A stretch of DNA of 64,000 bases from Janibacter melonis (GCF_020567375.1 NZ_JAJBZM010000002.1:124001-188000); one strand, 5' to 3'; shown: positions 25,242-34,334, counted from the first letter of the stretch. Translations and numbers: made by a program. Notes: generated by a model from the sequence alone, not told the origin.

Positions 25242-26924
25242 GTGAGTCAGGCCGTCCCCCCCGTCCTCGACGGGCTGGACTACATCCAGCCGCTGGGCTC
25301 CGGCGGCTATGCCGACGTGTACCTGTACGAGCAGCAGATGCCGCGGATGAAGGTCGCGGTCAAGGTGCTCAAGAGCGAGGGCCTCACGGTCGGCATCAAG
25401 CAGCAGTTCATCGACGAGGCCAACACGATGGCCCAGCTCGCCGACCACCCCTACATCGTCCAGGTCTTCCGGGCCGGCACGAGCGAGGACGGCCGGCCCT
25501 TCCTCGTCATGAAGTACTACCCGCCGCCGAACCTCGCGCAGCGGGCCCGTCGAGAGCGCTTCTCCGTCGAGGAGGTGCTGCGCACCGGCATCCAGCTCGC
25601 CTCGGCCGTCGAGACCGCCCACCGCGCCGGCGTCATCCACCGCGACATCAAGCCGGCGAACGTCCTCGTCAGCCAGTACGGCTCGCCGGGCCTGACCGAC
25701 TTCGGCATCGCCGGCATCGGCGGGGCTCTCGAGGACCTCGACGACGACATCGGCGTCTCCGTGCCGTGGGCGCCCCCCGAGGTGCTCTACGGGCAGAGCA
25801 ACGGCGACGCGCGCGCCGACGTCTACGCGCTCGCGGCCACCCTGTGGCAGCTGCTCGTCGGGCGGTCCCCCTTCGAGGTGCCGGGCGGCGACAACTCCGC
25901 GTACGCCCTCATGCCCCGCATCCGGTCCAACCCGCCGCCCGAGACCGAGCGGGCCGACGTCCCGGCCTCGCTCGAGCGGCTCCTCGCCCAGGCGATGAGC
26001 AAGAACCCCCTCGCGCGGCCCGCGACGGCCCTCGAGCTGGCCCGCTCGCTGCAGCACATCGAGCAGCAGGAGCGCTTCTCGCGCACCGCGATCGTCGTCC
26101 TCGACGAGGAGGGCCACACGGCGAGCCGACCGGCCGCCCAGGCACCCGACCCGACCCGGCTGCGGCACGCCACCCCCGCTCCGGGCTCCGGGCGCACCCT
26201 GCCGCCCCCGCCCCTCGGCCAGCCCGTCATCGGCGGCGAGCTGAGCGGCGGCCGGGGGATCCCCGGCAGCCCGGCCGTCTCCTTCACCACGGGTGCCCAG
26301 GGCCCCGCCTCGAGCACCGTCACCGGGCCCCAGCCCGGGTACCAGTCGGGTCCGAGCGGTGCCCGTCCGGACCACGCGTCCGGTCCGTCCCCCTTCGCGC
26401 CGGTCGCCTCCGGACCGCGCCCTGCGACGACCGGTGGGTCCGGACCGGGGCAGACCTCCGGTCGGCACGGCAGCGGCGGGCCCGACCGTCGTCTCCTCGT
26501 GCCGGCGATCGCCGCCGGTGCCCTCGCCCTGCTGCTCCTCGTCGGGGGCGGCATCTACCTCTCGAGTCGTGGCGGCGACGAGCCCGGGCCCGGGACGACC
26601 GAGGCCGGGGGCGAGCTCGCGGGCACGCCCGTCATCGCGTCGATCGCCAACGGCGAGGGCGACAAGGTGACGATCGACATGACGATGGACGGCGCTCAGG
26701 AGGGCGACACCTTCCAGGTCAAGGCCGTGCAGACCGAGTCGCAGGACCCCCAGCCCTCGGAGTTCGAGTCCTCCGTCGAGGTGAGCGCCCCGAGCACCGA
26801 GGTGGGCAAGGCGACCTTCCCGACGAACGCGTCACCGGGCACCCGGGTCTGCGCGATCGCGCGCGTCGCCCGTGGCGAGCAGACGACGCAGTGGAGCGCG
26901 CCCGAGTGCGTGGACGTGGAGTGA
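25242..26924 (+). CDS. Membrane Ser/Thr protein kinase with Fn3-like ectodomain (Pkb2-like)
   Basis: This is a Hanks-type kinase of 560 residues. Gly loop GSGGYADVYLY, lysine in VAVKVLK, HRDIKPANVLV near residue 132 and LTDFGIAG indicate an active enzyme. The activation segment ends VSVPWAPPEVLYGQSNG, as in its paralogue at 16568. A Gly/Pro-rich linker (about 290-415) leads to one membrane helix (417-440) and a 100-residue exterior domain with Fn3-like beta strands, ending CAIARVARGEQTTQWSAPEC. The same domain type is in the next gene. The start is GTG with a poor ribosome site 7 nt after the FHA gene. Position and neighbours match the kinase of PFNA clusters. Confidence 0.92.
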   Translation: MSQAVPPVLDGLDYIQPLGSGGYADVYLYEQQMPRMKVAVKVLKSEGLTVGIKQQFIDEANTMAQLADHPYIVQVFRAGTSEDGRPFLVMKYYPPPNLAQRARRERFSVEEVLRTGIQLASAVETAHRAGVIHRDIKPANVLVSQYGSPGLTDFGIAGIGGALEDLDDDIGVSVPWAPPEVLYGQSNGDARADVYALAATLWQLLVGRSPFEVPGGDNSAYALMPRIRSNPPPETERADVPASLERLLAQAMSKNPLARPATALELARSLQHIEQQERFSRTAIVVLDEEGHTASRPAAQAPDPTRLRHATPAPGSGRTLPPPPLGQPVIGGELSGGRGIPGSPAVSFTTGAQGPASSTVTGPQPGYQSGPSGARPDHASGPSPFAPVASGPRPATTGGSGPGQTSGRHGSGGPDRRLLVPAIAAGALALLLLVGGGIYLSSRGGDEPGPGTTEAGGELAGTPVIASIANGEGDKVTIDMTMDGAQEGDTFQVKAVQTESQDPQPSEFESSVEVSAPSTEVGKATFPTNASPGTRVCAIARVARGEQTTQWSAPECVDVE

Positions 26925-26925
26925 C

Positions 26926-27474
26926 GTGACCACCCCGCCCCCCGCGCCGCCGAGCCGTGGCCGCGTCCGTCGCGACGACCAGCCGGCCCCCGCCCCATCT
27001 GCCGAGCCCGAGGCCCCGCGCCGCGGGCTCACCGTCGGTCTGCTCCCCTTCGTGCTCGGCGTGCTCGGGCTCGTCCTCGTCAGCCTCGTCGTGCTCCTCG
27101 TCTACCTCTCCGGGCGCGACGAGCCCGAGCCCGCGGCGACGTACACCTCGGCCGCGACGGACGTCGACGCGATCACCGGTGCCCCGACGGTGACCCTCAC
27201 CCCCGCCTCGTCGGGGCACGTGATGACCGTCGAGATCGCGTACGACGGTGCGGCAGAAGACGACCGGTACCGGGTGGTCGTCATGAGCGGCGCGCCGCAG
27301 GGCGACCCCGACGCGACGGAGTTCGACCTCTCCCGAGGCGTTACCCTCGCGCCAGGGGTGTCCCAGTACCGGGTGAGCATCGCGTCCGGTGTGCGGCTGT
27401 GCGCTCAGGCACGCGTCGTGCGGGGAGCCGCCGAGTCCGCGTGGTCGTCGACGAAGTGCGAGGTGCAGAGGTGA
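26926..27474 (+). CDS. Small single-pass membrane protein with Fn3-like ectodomain
   Basis: This is a 182-residue protein. The cytosolic head of about 35 residues is Pro/Arg-rich. A membrane helix follows (VGLLPFVLGVLGLVLVSLVVLLVYL), then an exterior domain from about residue 75 whose ending (RLCAQARVVRGAAESAWSSTKC) parallels the kinase ectodomain in the preceding gene, including the two cysteines. It is therefore a kinase-less version of the same receptor ectodomain. The GTG at 26926 lies 1 nt after the kinase stop, and the stop overlaps the next GTG. It may pair with the kinase at the membrane; this is inference. Confidence 0.78.
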   Translation: MTTPPPAPPSRGRVRRDDQPAPAPSAEPEAPRRGLTVGLLPFVLGVLGLVLVSLVVLLVYLSGRDEPEPAATYTSAATDVDAITGAPTVTLTPASSGHVMTVEIAYDGAAEDDRYRVVVMSGAPQGDPDATEFDLSRGVTLAPGVSQYRVSIASGVRLCAQARVVRGAAESAWSSTKCEVQR

Positions 27475-28193
27475 GCGAGCAGGGGCAGCCGGCAGGCGGC
27501 GTGAGCGTCGACTTCTGCGGCGAGATCTACCCGGCCGACCCGACGCGGCCGTTGACCATCGGGCGCGAGGGCGACGTCGAGATCGACGACAACCCCTTCT
27601 TGCACCGCTCCTTCCTCCAGATCACCCACGAGGGCGGCTTCTGGTGGCTCACCAACGTCGGCTCGACGCTCACGGCGACGGTGGCCGACAAGAAGGGCCT
27701 GCTCCAGGCCTGGCTGAGCCCCGGCGCGCGGATCCCGCTCGCCTTCGAGCGCGTCACGGTGTGGTTCACCGCGGGCCCCACGACCTACGACTTCGACGTC
27801 GTCGCCGACACCCCGTCCTTCCAGATGGTCGACAACGAGGCCCTCGAGCCCGACGCGACCGGCGAGACGACGGTCGGGCGGGTGTCCTTCACCCCGGACC
27901 AGAAGCTCCTCGTCATCGCGCTGTGCGAGGACTTCCTGCGCCGGGACACCGCGGGCACCGGCTCGATCCCCAGCTCGGCCGACGCCGCCCGACGCCTCGG
28001 GTGGACCGTGACGAAGTTCAACCGCAAGCTCGACAACGTCTGCTCGAAGCTCGCCGACGCCGGCACCCGGGGGCTGCACGGCGGACCGGGCAAGCTCGCG
28101 AGCAACCGCAAGACGCGGCTCGTCGAGCACGCGCTGTCGACGCGTCTGGTGACCGTCCAGGACCTCGCGCTGCTCGACCACCCGACCGAGTGA
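27471..28193 (+). CDS. FHA-like plus winged-helix protein, possible phospho-responsive regulator
   Basis: This is a 240-residue soluble protein. Residues 10-110 have FHA-like order: PLTIGREGDVEIDD, then LHRSFLQI in the place of the usual SRxH motif, then TNVGST, without the canonical NG pair. From about residue 145 a helical C-terminal region (LVIALCEDFLRR, SSADAARRLGWTVTKFNRKLDNVCSKL) looks like a winged helix-turn-helix. The GTG overlaps the previous stop. No membrane segment is seen. A phosphopeptide-reading module joined to a DNA-binding-like module makes it a candidate transcription regulator of the locus. DNA binding is unproven. Confidence 0.72.
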   Translation: MSEQGQPAGGVSVDFCGEIYPADPTRPLTIGREGDVEIDDNPFLHRSFLQITHEGGFWWLTNVGSTLTATVADKKGLLQAWLSPGARIPLAFERVTVWFTAGPTTYDFDVVADTPSFQMVDNEALEPDATGETTVGRVSFTPDQKLLVIALCEDFLRRDTAGTGSIPSSADAARRLGWTVTKFNRKLDNVCSKLADAGTRGLHGGPGKLASNRKTRLVEHALSTRLVTVQDLALLDHPTE

Positions 28194-28200
28194 CCTGACC

Positions 28201-29460
28201 ATGCCGCGCACGCGCCGTCGTGGGCTCGCCGTCGTCTCGGGGACCCTCTTCACCCTCGCCGTGGGGGTGAGCGCCGTCTTCGCCGCGCGCAGCACCGGCG
28301 AGCCCGTGCACGAGATCGCGCTCGGCGACGGCGGCGTGTGGGTCACCTCGGGCGAGAGCGGCATGTGGGGGCGGGTCGACCGAGGCGCGAACCAGCTCGG
28401 CACCGTCGTGCCGGGCGGCGCCTCGCAGGAGACGTCCTCGACCCGGCGCGCCGACGTGCTCCAGGACGGCCGGCTCGTCGTCGGGGTGAGCGCCGACGGA
28501 GCGCTCGTGCCTCTCGACGCGGCGACGGGCCAGGCAGGAGAGGGTCGCGGCCAGCTCCCGAAGGCCACCTACAGCAGCGGCGACCGCCTCTACCGCCCGC
28601 CGCTCGTCGACCTGCGCGGCCGGACGATCGCGATGGTCGAGCCCGGTACCGGTCGGGTCTGGGCGCAGCGCCTCGACGCCGACGGCGTCGGTGACCTCTC
28701 CGCGATGACGACCTCGTCGCCCCCGCTCGCCACCGTCGACCAGGGCGACGCCGCCGTCGCGGTCGACGTCGACGGCAACGTCAAGGTCGTCTCGGCGACC
28801 ACCGGGACGGTGCTCGACATCCCGGCCGAGGGCGACGGCTTCGGCGAGCCGGAGCGGGAGACTCTCGAGCTCGGCGGCAACGGCGTCGACATCACCGCCG
28901 TCGGCGACCGGTGGGTCGTCCTCGACCCGACGAACGGCCGGGTGTGGGTCGAGGGGCAGGACGACCCGCAGCACGTCGACGGAGCGCCGAGCGGCGGTGA
29001 CGGCCCGCCGCTCTACGCCGCGCTCCAGGTGCCGGGGGTCGAGGCCGACTCCGTCGCGGTGACGACCGACCTCAAGACGGTCCTCGTCGGCACCCAGGGC
29101 TCGGGCACGAGCCGTCGCGGCATCGACTTCGGCGAGAGCACCCAGGCGGTGTCGATCCGCAGCCACTTCGTCGCCCGCCCGGTCGTCAACGGCCCGTGCC
29201 TGCTCGGCGTGCGCTCGCAGGGCACCCGGGTGCGCTACCAGGTGGTCTGCAGCGACGAGACCCTCCCCGCCACCGAGGTCGTGCTCCCGGGCAACCTCGC
29301 CCGCTCCACCCCGGTCGTCCTGCGGCTCAACCGCGGGCAGGTCCTCGTCAACGACCTCGACACGGGGCGCGTCCTCGACCTCTCGCTCGACCGCGAGCTG
29401 CGCATCGACACCTGGCCCACGGCCGATCAGCTGACCACCCTCAAGAGCAGGAGTTCGTGA
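28201..29460 (+). CDS. Exported beta-propeller-like protein (Fn3-protein N-terminal part)
   Basis: This is a 419-residue protein with an N-terminal signal sequence or anchor (GLAVVSGTLFTLAVGVSAVFA), then repeats resembling propeller blades (GGVWVTSGESGMWGRVDRG, GTGRVWAQRLDADG, NGRVWVEGQDD). In PFNA clusters and many actinobacterial loci this propeller is the N-terminal part of a very long Fn3-repeat protein. Here it stops after the propeller, and Fn3-like domains occur instead on the kinase and the small membrane protein upstream. The ATG is 7 nt after the preceding stop. A surface-binding or assembly role is inferred. Confidence 0.75.
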   Translation: MPRTRRRGLAVVSGTLFTLAVGVSAVFAARSTGEPVHEIALGDGGVWVTSGESGMWGRVDRGANQLGTVVPGGASQETSSTRRADVLQDGRLVVGVSADGALVPLDAATGQAGEGRGQLPKATYSSGDRLYRPPLVDLRGRTIAMVEPGTGRVWAQRLDADGVGDLSAMTTSSPPLATVDQGDAAVAVDVDGNVKVVSATTGTVLDIPAEGDGFGEPERETLELGGNGVDITAVGDRWVVLDPTNGRVWVEGQDDPQHVDGAPSGGDGPPLYAALQVPGVEADSVAVTTDLKTVLVGTQGSGTSRRGIDFGESTQAVSIRSHFVARPVVNGPCLLGVRSQGTRVRYQVVCSDETLPATEVVLPGNLARSTPVVLRLNRGQVLVNDLDTGRVLDLSLDRELRIDTWPTADQLTTLKSRSS

Positions 29461-29462
29461 CC

Positions 29463-30431
29463 ATGAGCGTGACCCAGGAGCAGGCCGGCTGGTTCGCCCA
29501 GACCTTCGCGCAGATGGTCGGCAACGTCGACCGGGCCGTGCTCGGCAAGCAGCACGTCGTGCGGCTCGCGCTCACCTGCCTGCTCTCCGAGGGCCACCTG
29601 CTCCTCGAGGACTACCCGGGCACGGGCAAGACCCAGCTCGCCCGCGCCATCGCGGCCACCGTCCAGGGCAGCAACAGCCGGATCCAGTTCACCCCCGACC
29701 TGCTGCCGAGCGACGTCACCGGCGTGACGATCTACGACCAGAGCACGAAGCGCTTCGACTTCCACAAGGGCCCGGTCTTCGCGACGATCGTCCTCGCCGA
29801 CGAGATCAACCGCGCCTCGCCGAAGACGCAGTCCGCCCTGCTGGAGGTCATGGAGGAGGGCCGGGTCACGGCCGACGGCACGACCCACGAGGTCGGCCGC
29901 CCCTTCATGGTCATCGCGACGCAGAACCCCATCGAGCAGGCCGGCACCTACCGCCTGCCCGAGGCCCAGCTCGACCGCTTCCTCATGAAGACGTCGTTGG
30001 GCTACCCCGACCACGAGGCCACCGTGGCGGTCCTGGCCGACGCGGCCCGCCGCGACCGCACCGCCGGTCTGCGCCCGGTCCTCGCCGCGCAGGTCGTCTC
30101 CGACATGGCCGGGCTGGCCGACCAGGTGCACGTCGACGCGGCGATCCTCGCCTACGTCGCGCGCATCGCCGAGGAGACCCGGCGTCACCGCAACGTGCGG
30201 CTCGGGCTGTCGGTGCGCGGGTGCCTGGCCTTCGTGCGCTGCGCGAAGACCTGGGCGGTCAGCCAGGGCCGCACCCACGTCGTCCCGGACGACATCAAGA
30301 TCATCGCGGAGCCGATCATGGCCCACCGCCTCCTGCTCACCTCCGAGGCGGAGTTCGCCGGCGTCCAGGTCGGCGACGTCGTCGGCCAGGTCCTCGGCGA
30401 GGTCGCCCCGCCGACCGAGCGGAGCCGCTGA
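29463..30431 (+). CDS. MoxR-family AAA+ ATPase
   Basis: This is a MoxR-type AAA+ chaperone ATPase of 322 residues with Walker A in DYPGTGKTQLARA, Walker B in VLADEINRASPKTQSALLE and a sensor region ATQNPIEQAGTYRLPEAQLDRF. The ATG at 29463 has AGGAG 9 nt upstream; a GTG two codons earlier is possible. MoxR proteins usually act with a downstream DUF58/von Willebrand-like protein and a transglutaminase-like protein, which is exactly the order here, 4 nt apart and then overlapping. It is the AAA-ATP member of the PFNA-type cluster. Confidence 0.93.
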   Translation: MSVTQEQAGWFAQTFAQMVGNVDRAVLGKQHVVRLALTCLLSEGHLLLEDYPGTGKTQLARAIAATVQGSNSRIQFTPDLLPSDVTGVTIYDQSTKRFDFHKGPVFATIVLADEINRASPKTQSALLEVMEEGRVTADGTTHEVGRPFMVIATQNPIEQAGTYRLPEAQLDRFLMKTSLGYPDHEATVAVLADAARRDRTAGLRPVLAAQVVSDMAGLADQVHVDAAILAYVARIAEETRRHRNVRLGLSVRGCLAFVRCAKTWAVSQGRTHVVPDDIKIIAEPIMAHRLLLTSEAEFAGVQVGDVVGQVLGEVAPPTERSR

Positions 30432-30435
30432 GCCG

Positions 30436-31956
30436 ATGACGACGCCCCCGTCCGGTCCGAGCCAGCGCGGCTCCGAGCCGTCGCGCGGCCGCGGTCGGGT
30501 GCGCCCGCAGCCCGTCGAGGAGGACGCGCCCACCCTTCGCCCGGGGCAGCTCGACCGGTCGGGCGGGCCGGGCCAGGTCCCGCCCGCCCCCGCCCCGGCC
30601 CGTCCTGAGCAGCGTGCCGCCCCGACGCCGATGGAGGTGCGTCAGGAGCGGATGGCGGAGGGTCAGCGGCTGCGCGCGACCGGCCAGCGCCGCACGGTCA
30701 CCCTCCCGGTGCCCGTCCAGGCGGTCCGGAGCACGAAGGGGGGCGCGGCCGCCGCCCTGCGCGCCTCGGCCCGCGGGGGCGAGCGGGTCCGCACGACGTG
30801 GTTCGGCGGGCTGCTGTCGTGGGTCTCGCCGCTCGGCTGGTCCGTCCTCGCCCTCGGGACGGCGGAGGTCGTCGTCGGCCTCCTCCTCGCGTGGGTCGAG
30901 GTCGTCACCCTCGGGGTCGCCCTGCTCGTCGCCTGCGCCCTGTGCTTCGCGCTCGCCGTCGGGCGCACCCACCCCCGCGTCGAGCTCACCGCCCGTCCCT
31001 CACGGGTGCGGGTCGGGGAGCGCGCGGCGGCCGAGGTCGTCCTGCACAACCCCGGGCACCGTCGGATCTTGCCCTCGCGCGTCGAGATCGCCGTCGGCGA
31101 GGACGTGCGCACCATCGACCTGCCCGCGCTGCGCCGCGGCGAGCAGGTCCGCCACGAGCTGCCGGTGCCCACCGACCGGCGCGGGGTCGTCGAGGTCGGT
31201 CCCGTGCGCACCGTCCAGGAGGACCCGCTGCGCCTCACCAACCGCACCCGCGTCTTCGGCGAGGTCAAGCAGCTCTTCGTCCACCCGAGCACCCGACCGC
31301 TGGAGTCGGGCGCCCACGGCCTGCTGCGCGACCTCGAGGGCGAGGTCACCCCCGAGCTGTCGATGGCCGACATCAACTTCCACGCGCTGCGCGAGTACGA
31401 GCCCGGCGACGACCGGCGCTACGTCCACTGGCGCAGCTCGGCCAAGCACGACCGGCTCCTCGTGCGGCAGTTCCAGGAGACGCGTCGCGCGCACCTCACC
31501 GTCATCGTCGACGTCGACCCCTCCGGGTATCGCGCCGAGGAGGACGTCGAGGCAGCGATGGACATCGCCGCCTCGCTCGTCGTCCAGTCCATCCGCGACG
31601 AGCAGGAGGCGACCGTCGTCGCCGGCGACCGGGTCGCCTCGCGGACGACGATCCCGCTCACCCTCGACACCATCGCCCAGGCCGGCGTCGGCCGCGCCGA
31701 CCTGCTGAGCTCGGCGCGCCGTGCGGCCGCCCTGGCCCCCGACAGCTCGGTCGTCGTCCTCGTCACCGGACCGCGGCGCGCCTTCCTCGAGCTGCAGCAG
31801 GTGCTCTTCCAGTTCGACGTCGAGGTGCACCACGTCGCCCTCCTCGTCGACGGCGGGGCGAGCGCCTCCCTTCGCCGGCAGCGCGGCATGACGATCGCCA
31901 CCGTCGGCGGTCTGGACGAGCTGCACCACGTCCTGTCCGGGCTGAGCACCGCATGA
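30436..31956 (+). CDS. DUF58 (VWA-like) membrane protein
   Basis: This is a 506-residue protein. A disordered, Pro/Arg-rich N-terminus (to about 115) is followed by two membrane segments (PLGWSVLALGTAEVVVGLLL and VTLGVALLVACALCFALAV) and a cytosolic domain with the DUF58 signature REYEPGDDRRYVHWRSSAKH. The domain resembles von Willebrand A folds and works with MoxR ATPases in metal-dependent assembly. A long N-terminal tail is unusual for the family. It starts 4 nt after moxR, and its stop overlaps the next ATG. Confidence 0.92.
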   Translation: MTTPPSGPSQRGSEPSRGRGRVRPQPVEEDAPTLRPGQLDRSGGPGQVPPAPAPARPEQRAAPTPMEVRQERMAEGQRLRATGQRRTVTLPVPVQAVRSTKGGAAAALRASARGGERVRTTWFGGLLSWVSPLGWSVLALGTAEVVVGLLLAWVEVVTLGVALLVACALCFALAVGRTHPRVELTARPSRVRVGERAAAEVVLHNPGHRRILPSRVEIAVGEDVRTIDLPALRRGEQVRHELPVPTDRRGVVEVGPVRTVQEDPLRLTNRTRVFGEVKQLFVHPSTRPLESGAHGLLRDLEGEVTPELSMADINFHALREYEPGDDRRYVHWRSSAKHDRLLVRQFQETRRAHLTVIVDVDPSGYRAEEDVEAAMDIAASLVVQSIRDEQEATVVAGDRVASRTTIPLTLDTIAQAGVGRADLLSSARRAAALAPDSSVVVLVTGPRRAFLELQQVLFQFDVEVHHVALLVDGGASASLRRQRGMTIATVGGLDELHHVLSGLSTA

Positions 31957-34334
31957 GCGTCGTCGGCGCCCCTCGCGAGGGGATGATCAAGCCCCAGCTC
32001 ACCGGCGGGCAGCGGGTCCGGGCGACGCTCGGGCGGATGCGCCCCGGCCCGGAGCACCTCGTCGACGCGGGCTTCGCCGTGCTCGTCGTCGCGCTCGTCC
32101 TCGTCGGGCTGCGCACCTCGGTCTTCGGCACCCACTCGCTCCTCGCCGGGGTCGTCGGCATGCTGCTCGGGCTCGTCCTCGGGCACGTCCAGGCCACCTA
32201 CCGGTGGCCGCTCGTCGCCATCAGCGCCCTCACCGTCGTGCTCTACCTGCTCGTCGGGGCTCTCGTCGTCGTCCGCGACGACCTGCGCTTCGGCGTGCTG
32301 CCGACCCTGCGCACCTTCACCGACCTCGCCGGCGCGCCGATCCACGGGTGGAAGCGCTGGCTGACCCTCGTGCCACCGGTCGACGCCGGCGGCCAGATGC
32401 TCGCCCTCGTCTTCTTCGTCGCCGTCGTGGGGACCCTCGTCGTCTACGCGACCGCCCGCCGTCACCGCTCGGCGCTCCTCGTCGCCGCCCCGGTCCTCGT
32501 GCTCCTGTGCGTCGTGCTGCTCATGGGCACGCAGGCGCCGGCGTCCCCGCTCGTCCACGGGGTCGCCCTGCCCGTCGCCCTCCTCGCGTGGTTCGCCCTC
32601 CGGGCCCGGCGCGGCCAGGAGCGGCGCGGGCGGCCCGCCCTCTCCCGGCTCGCCCTCGGGGGCGGGATCCTCGCGATCGCCGCCCTCGTCGCCGGTCTGC
32701 TCGGCCCGCTGCTCGGGGATGCCGACCCGTCGGAGCGCTCGACGCTGCGCGCCGAGGTCTCACCGGTGCACGACCTCAGCTATCTCACGAGCCCGCTCGG
32801 CGAGTTCCGCAGCTACACCGAGCAGTCGCCCACCCGGTTGTGGGACACCGAGCTCTTCCGCGTCGGCGGGGTGCCCGTCGGCGCACCGCTGCGCCTGGCG
32901 ACGCTCGACTCGTGGGACGGCACGACGTGGGGGGTCACCGGGCTCGACGAGGCCGGGGGCGACCCGCGTCGGGCCTTCCAGCTCTTCGGCCAGCGGGTCG
33001 GCGTCTCCGACAGCGCCGGCCGGACCCCGAGCGAGATCACCGTCGAGGTGCCCGAGGAAGGCTACGACGGCCCGTGGGTGCCGACGACCGGCAGCGTCCA
33101 GGGCATCACGCTCGACGAGCCGACCGCCGAGCGCGTCGACGGCAAGGCCTGGCTCAACCTCTCGACCGACGCGGTCCTCGTGCCCTCGGGCCTGCAGGCC
33201 GGCGACCGCTACACGCTGCGCACCGTGCTCACCGAGTCGCTCGGCGAGGAGCTGCCGCAGAGCCTGCCCGTGGCGCGGGGCTCGCTGCCGATGGGGGCGA
33301 GCACCGACTTCGTCGAGCCCCGCCTGCGCGCGTGGGCGGCGGACGAGAGCGACCCGTGGCGACGCTTCGTCGCCGTGGCGACCGCGATGCGCGAGGAGGG
33401 CACGTACACCGACGGCCTGCCCGCGATCTCCGCCGAGGGCTCGACCTCGGCCGCCTACCGTCAGCGGGCGGCCGAGGCGCTGCTCGTCCACGGCCCCGGC
33501 CACGGCACCGCCCGCCTCACCGACTTCCTCGGGCACGACCCGCTCGCCGGCGACGACGAGCAGTACGCCGCGGCGCTCGCCCTCATGGGCAATCGGCTGG
33601 GCATCCCGACCCGCGTCGTCCTCGGCGCCGTGGCCACCCAGGACGGCGTCGTGCGCGGGCGCGACGTCCACGCGTGGGTCGAGGTGCAGCGCGCCGACCG
33701 GTCCTGGTACCCCGTCATGCCGCAGACCTTCATGCCCGACCGCGAGACCGCGCCGCCGGAGCAGATGAAGGCCTGGGACGCGCCGGCGTCCGAGCCGCTC
33801 CCGCCGCCGCCCCCGCCCCCCGTCGTCCAGAGCGACCCCACGGACTGGTCCTCGCCGCGCACCTGGCCGCTGTGGGCCAAGGCCCTGGCCGTCCTCGTCG
33901 TCCTGCCCCTGCTCCTCCTCGCGATCGCCCCCCTCGTCGGGGGCGTGCGCCGCGTCCTGCGCTCGCGCACCGGCGACCCCGACCAGCGCGTCGGCCGGGC
34001 CTGGGCCGATCTCGTCGACGAGGCCCGCTCGATGGGTCTCGACGTCCCCCTCCGCGCGACGCGTCCCGAGCAGGCGATGGCCCTCGGCCCGCAGGTCGAC
34101 GCGATGCCCGTCGCGGTGGCCGCCGACGCCCTCGTCTTCGGGGAGCGACCGGCCGACCCCGCCGCCGTCGGGTCCTGGCTGCGCGACCTGCGCGCCGTGC
34201 GCCGTCGGGCCCGTCGCTCGGCCGGTCTCCCGGCCGCCCTCGTCGCCCGCACCGACCCCCGGCGCGTCGTCACCCACGACGTGCCCGCTGACCACGCCCC
34301 GCGCCGATCCCGTCGGAAGGCTGACCGGACATGA
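31953..34334 (+). CDS. Transglutaminase-like membrane protein lacking catalytic residues
   Basis: This is a 793-residue TgpA-type protein: several membrane helices in residues 37-255, an exterior transglutaminase-like region (about 260-620), one more helix (WAKALAVLVVLPLLLLAIAPL) and a cytosolic tail. Family enzymes use Cys-His-Asp. Here the segment aligned to the nucleophile reads GDDEQYAAALAL (Cys replaced by Asp, near residue 532), the His is kept in DVHAWVEV, and the Asp of the VDP motif is replaced in WYPVMPQ. It is probably a pseudoenzyme serving binding or assembly. Its ATG overlaps the DUF58 stop, and its stop overlaps the secretion ATPase start. Confidence 0.88.
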   Translation: MSVVGAPREGMIKPQLTGGQRVRATLGRMRPGPEHLVDAGFAVLVVALVLVGLRTSVFGTHSLLAGVVGMLLGLVLGHVQATYRWPLVAISALTVVLYLLVGALVVVRDDLRFGVLPTLRTFTDLAGAPIHGWKRWLTLVPPVDAGGQMLALVFFVAVVGTLVVYATARRHRSALLVAAPVLVLLCVVLLMGTQAPASPLVHGVALPVALLAWFALRARRGQERRGRPALSRLALGGGILAIAALVAGLLGPLLGDADPSERSTLRAEVSPVHDLSYLTSPLGEFRSYTEQSPTRLWDTELFRVGGVPVGAPLRLATLDSWDGTTWGVTGLDEAGGDPRRAFQLFGQRVGVSDSAGRTPSEITVEVPEEGYDGPWVPTTGSVQGITLDEPTAERVDGKAWLNLSTDAVLVPSGLQAGDRYTLRTVLTESLGEELPQSLPVARGSLPMGASTDFVEPRLRAWAADESDPWRRFVAVATAMREEGTYTDGLPAISAEGSTSAAYRQRAAEALLVHGPGHGTARLTDFLGHDPLAGDDEQYAAALALMGNRLGIPTRVVLGAVATQDGVVRGRDVHAWVEVQRADRSWYPVMPQTFMPDRETAPPEQMKAWDAPASEPLPPPPPPPVVQSDPTDWSSPRTWPLWAKALAVLVVLPLLLLAIAPLVGGVRRVLRSRTGDPDQRVGRAWADLVDEARSMGLDVPLRATRPEQAMALGPQVDAMPVAVAADALVFGERPADPAAVGSWLRDLRAVRRRARRSAGLPAALVARTDPRRVVTHDVPADHAPRRSRRKADRT

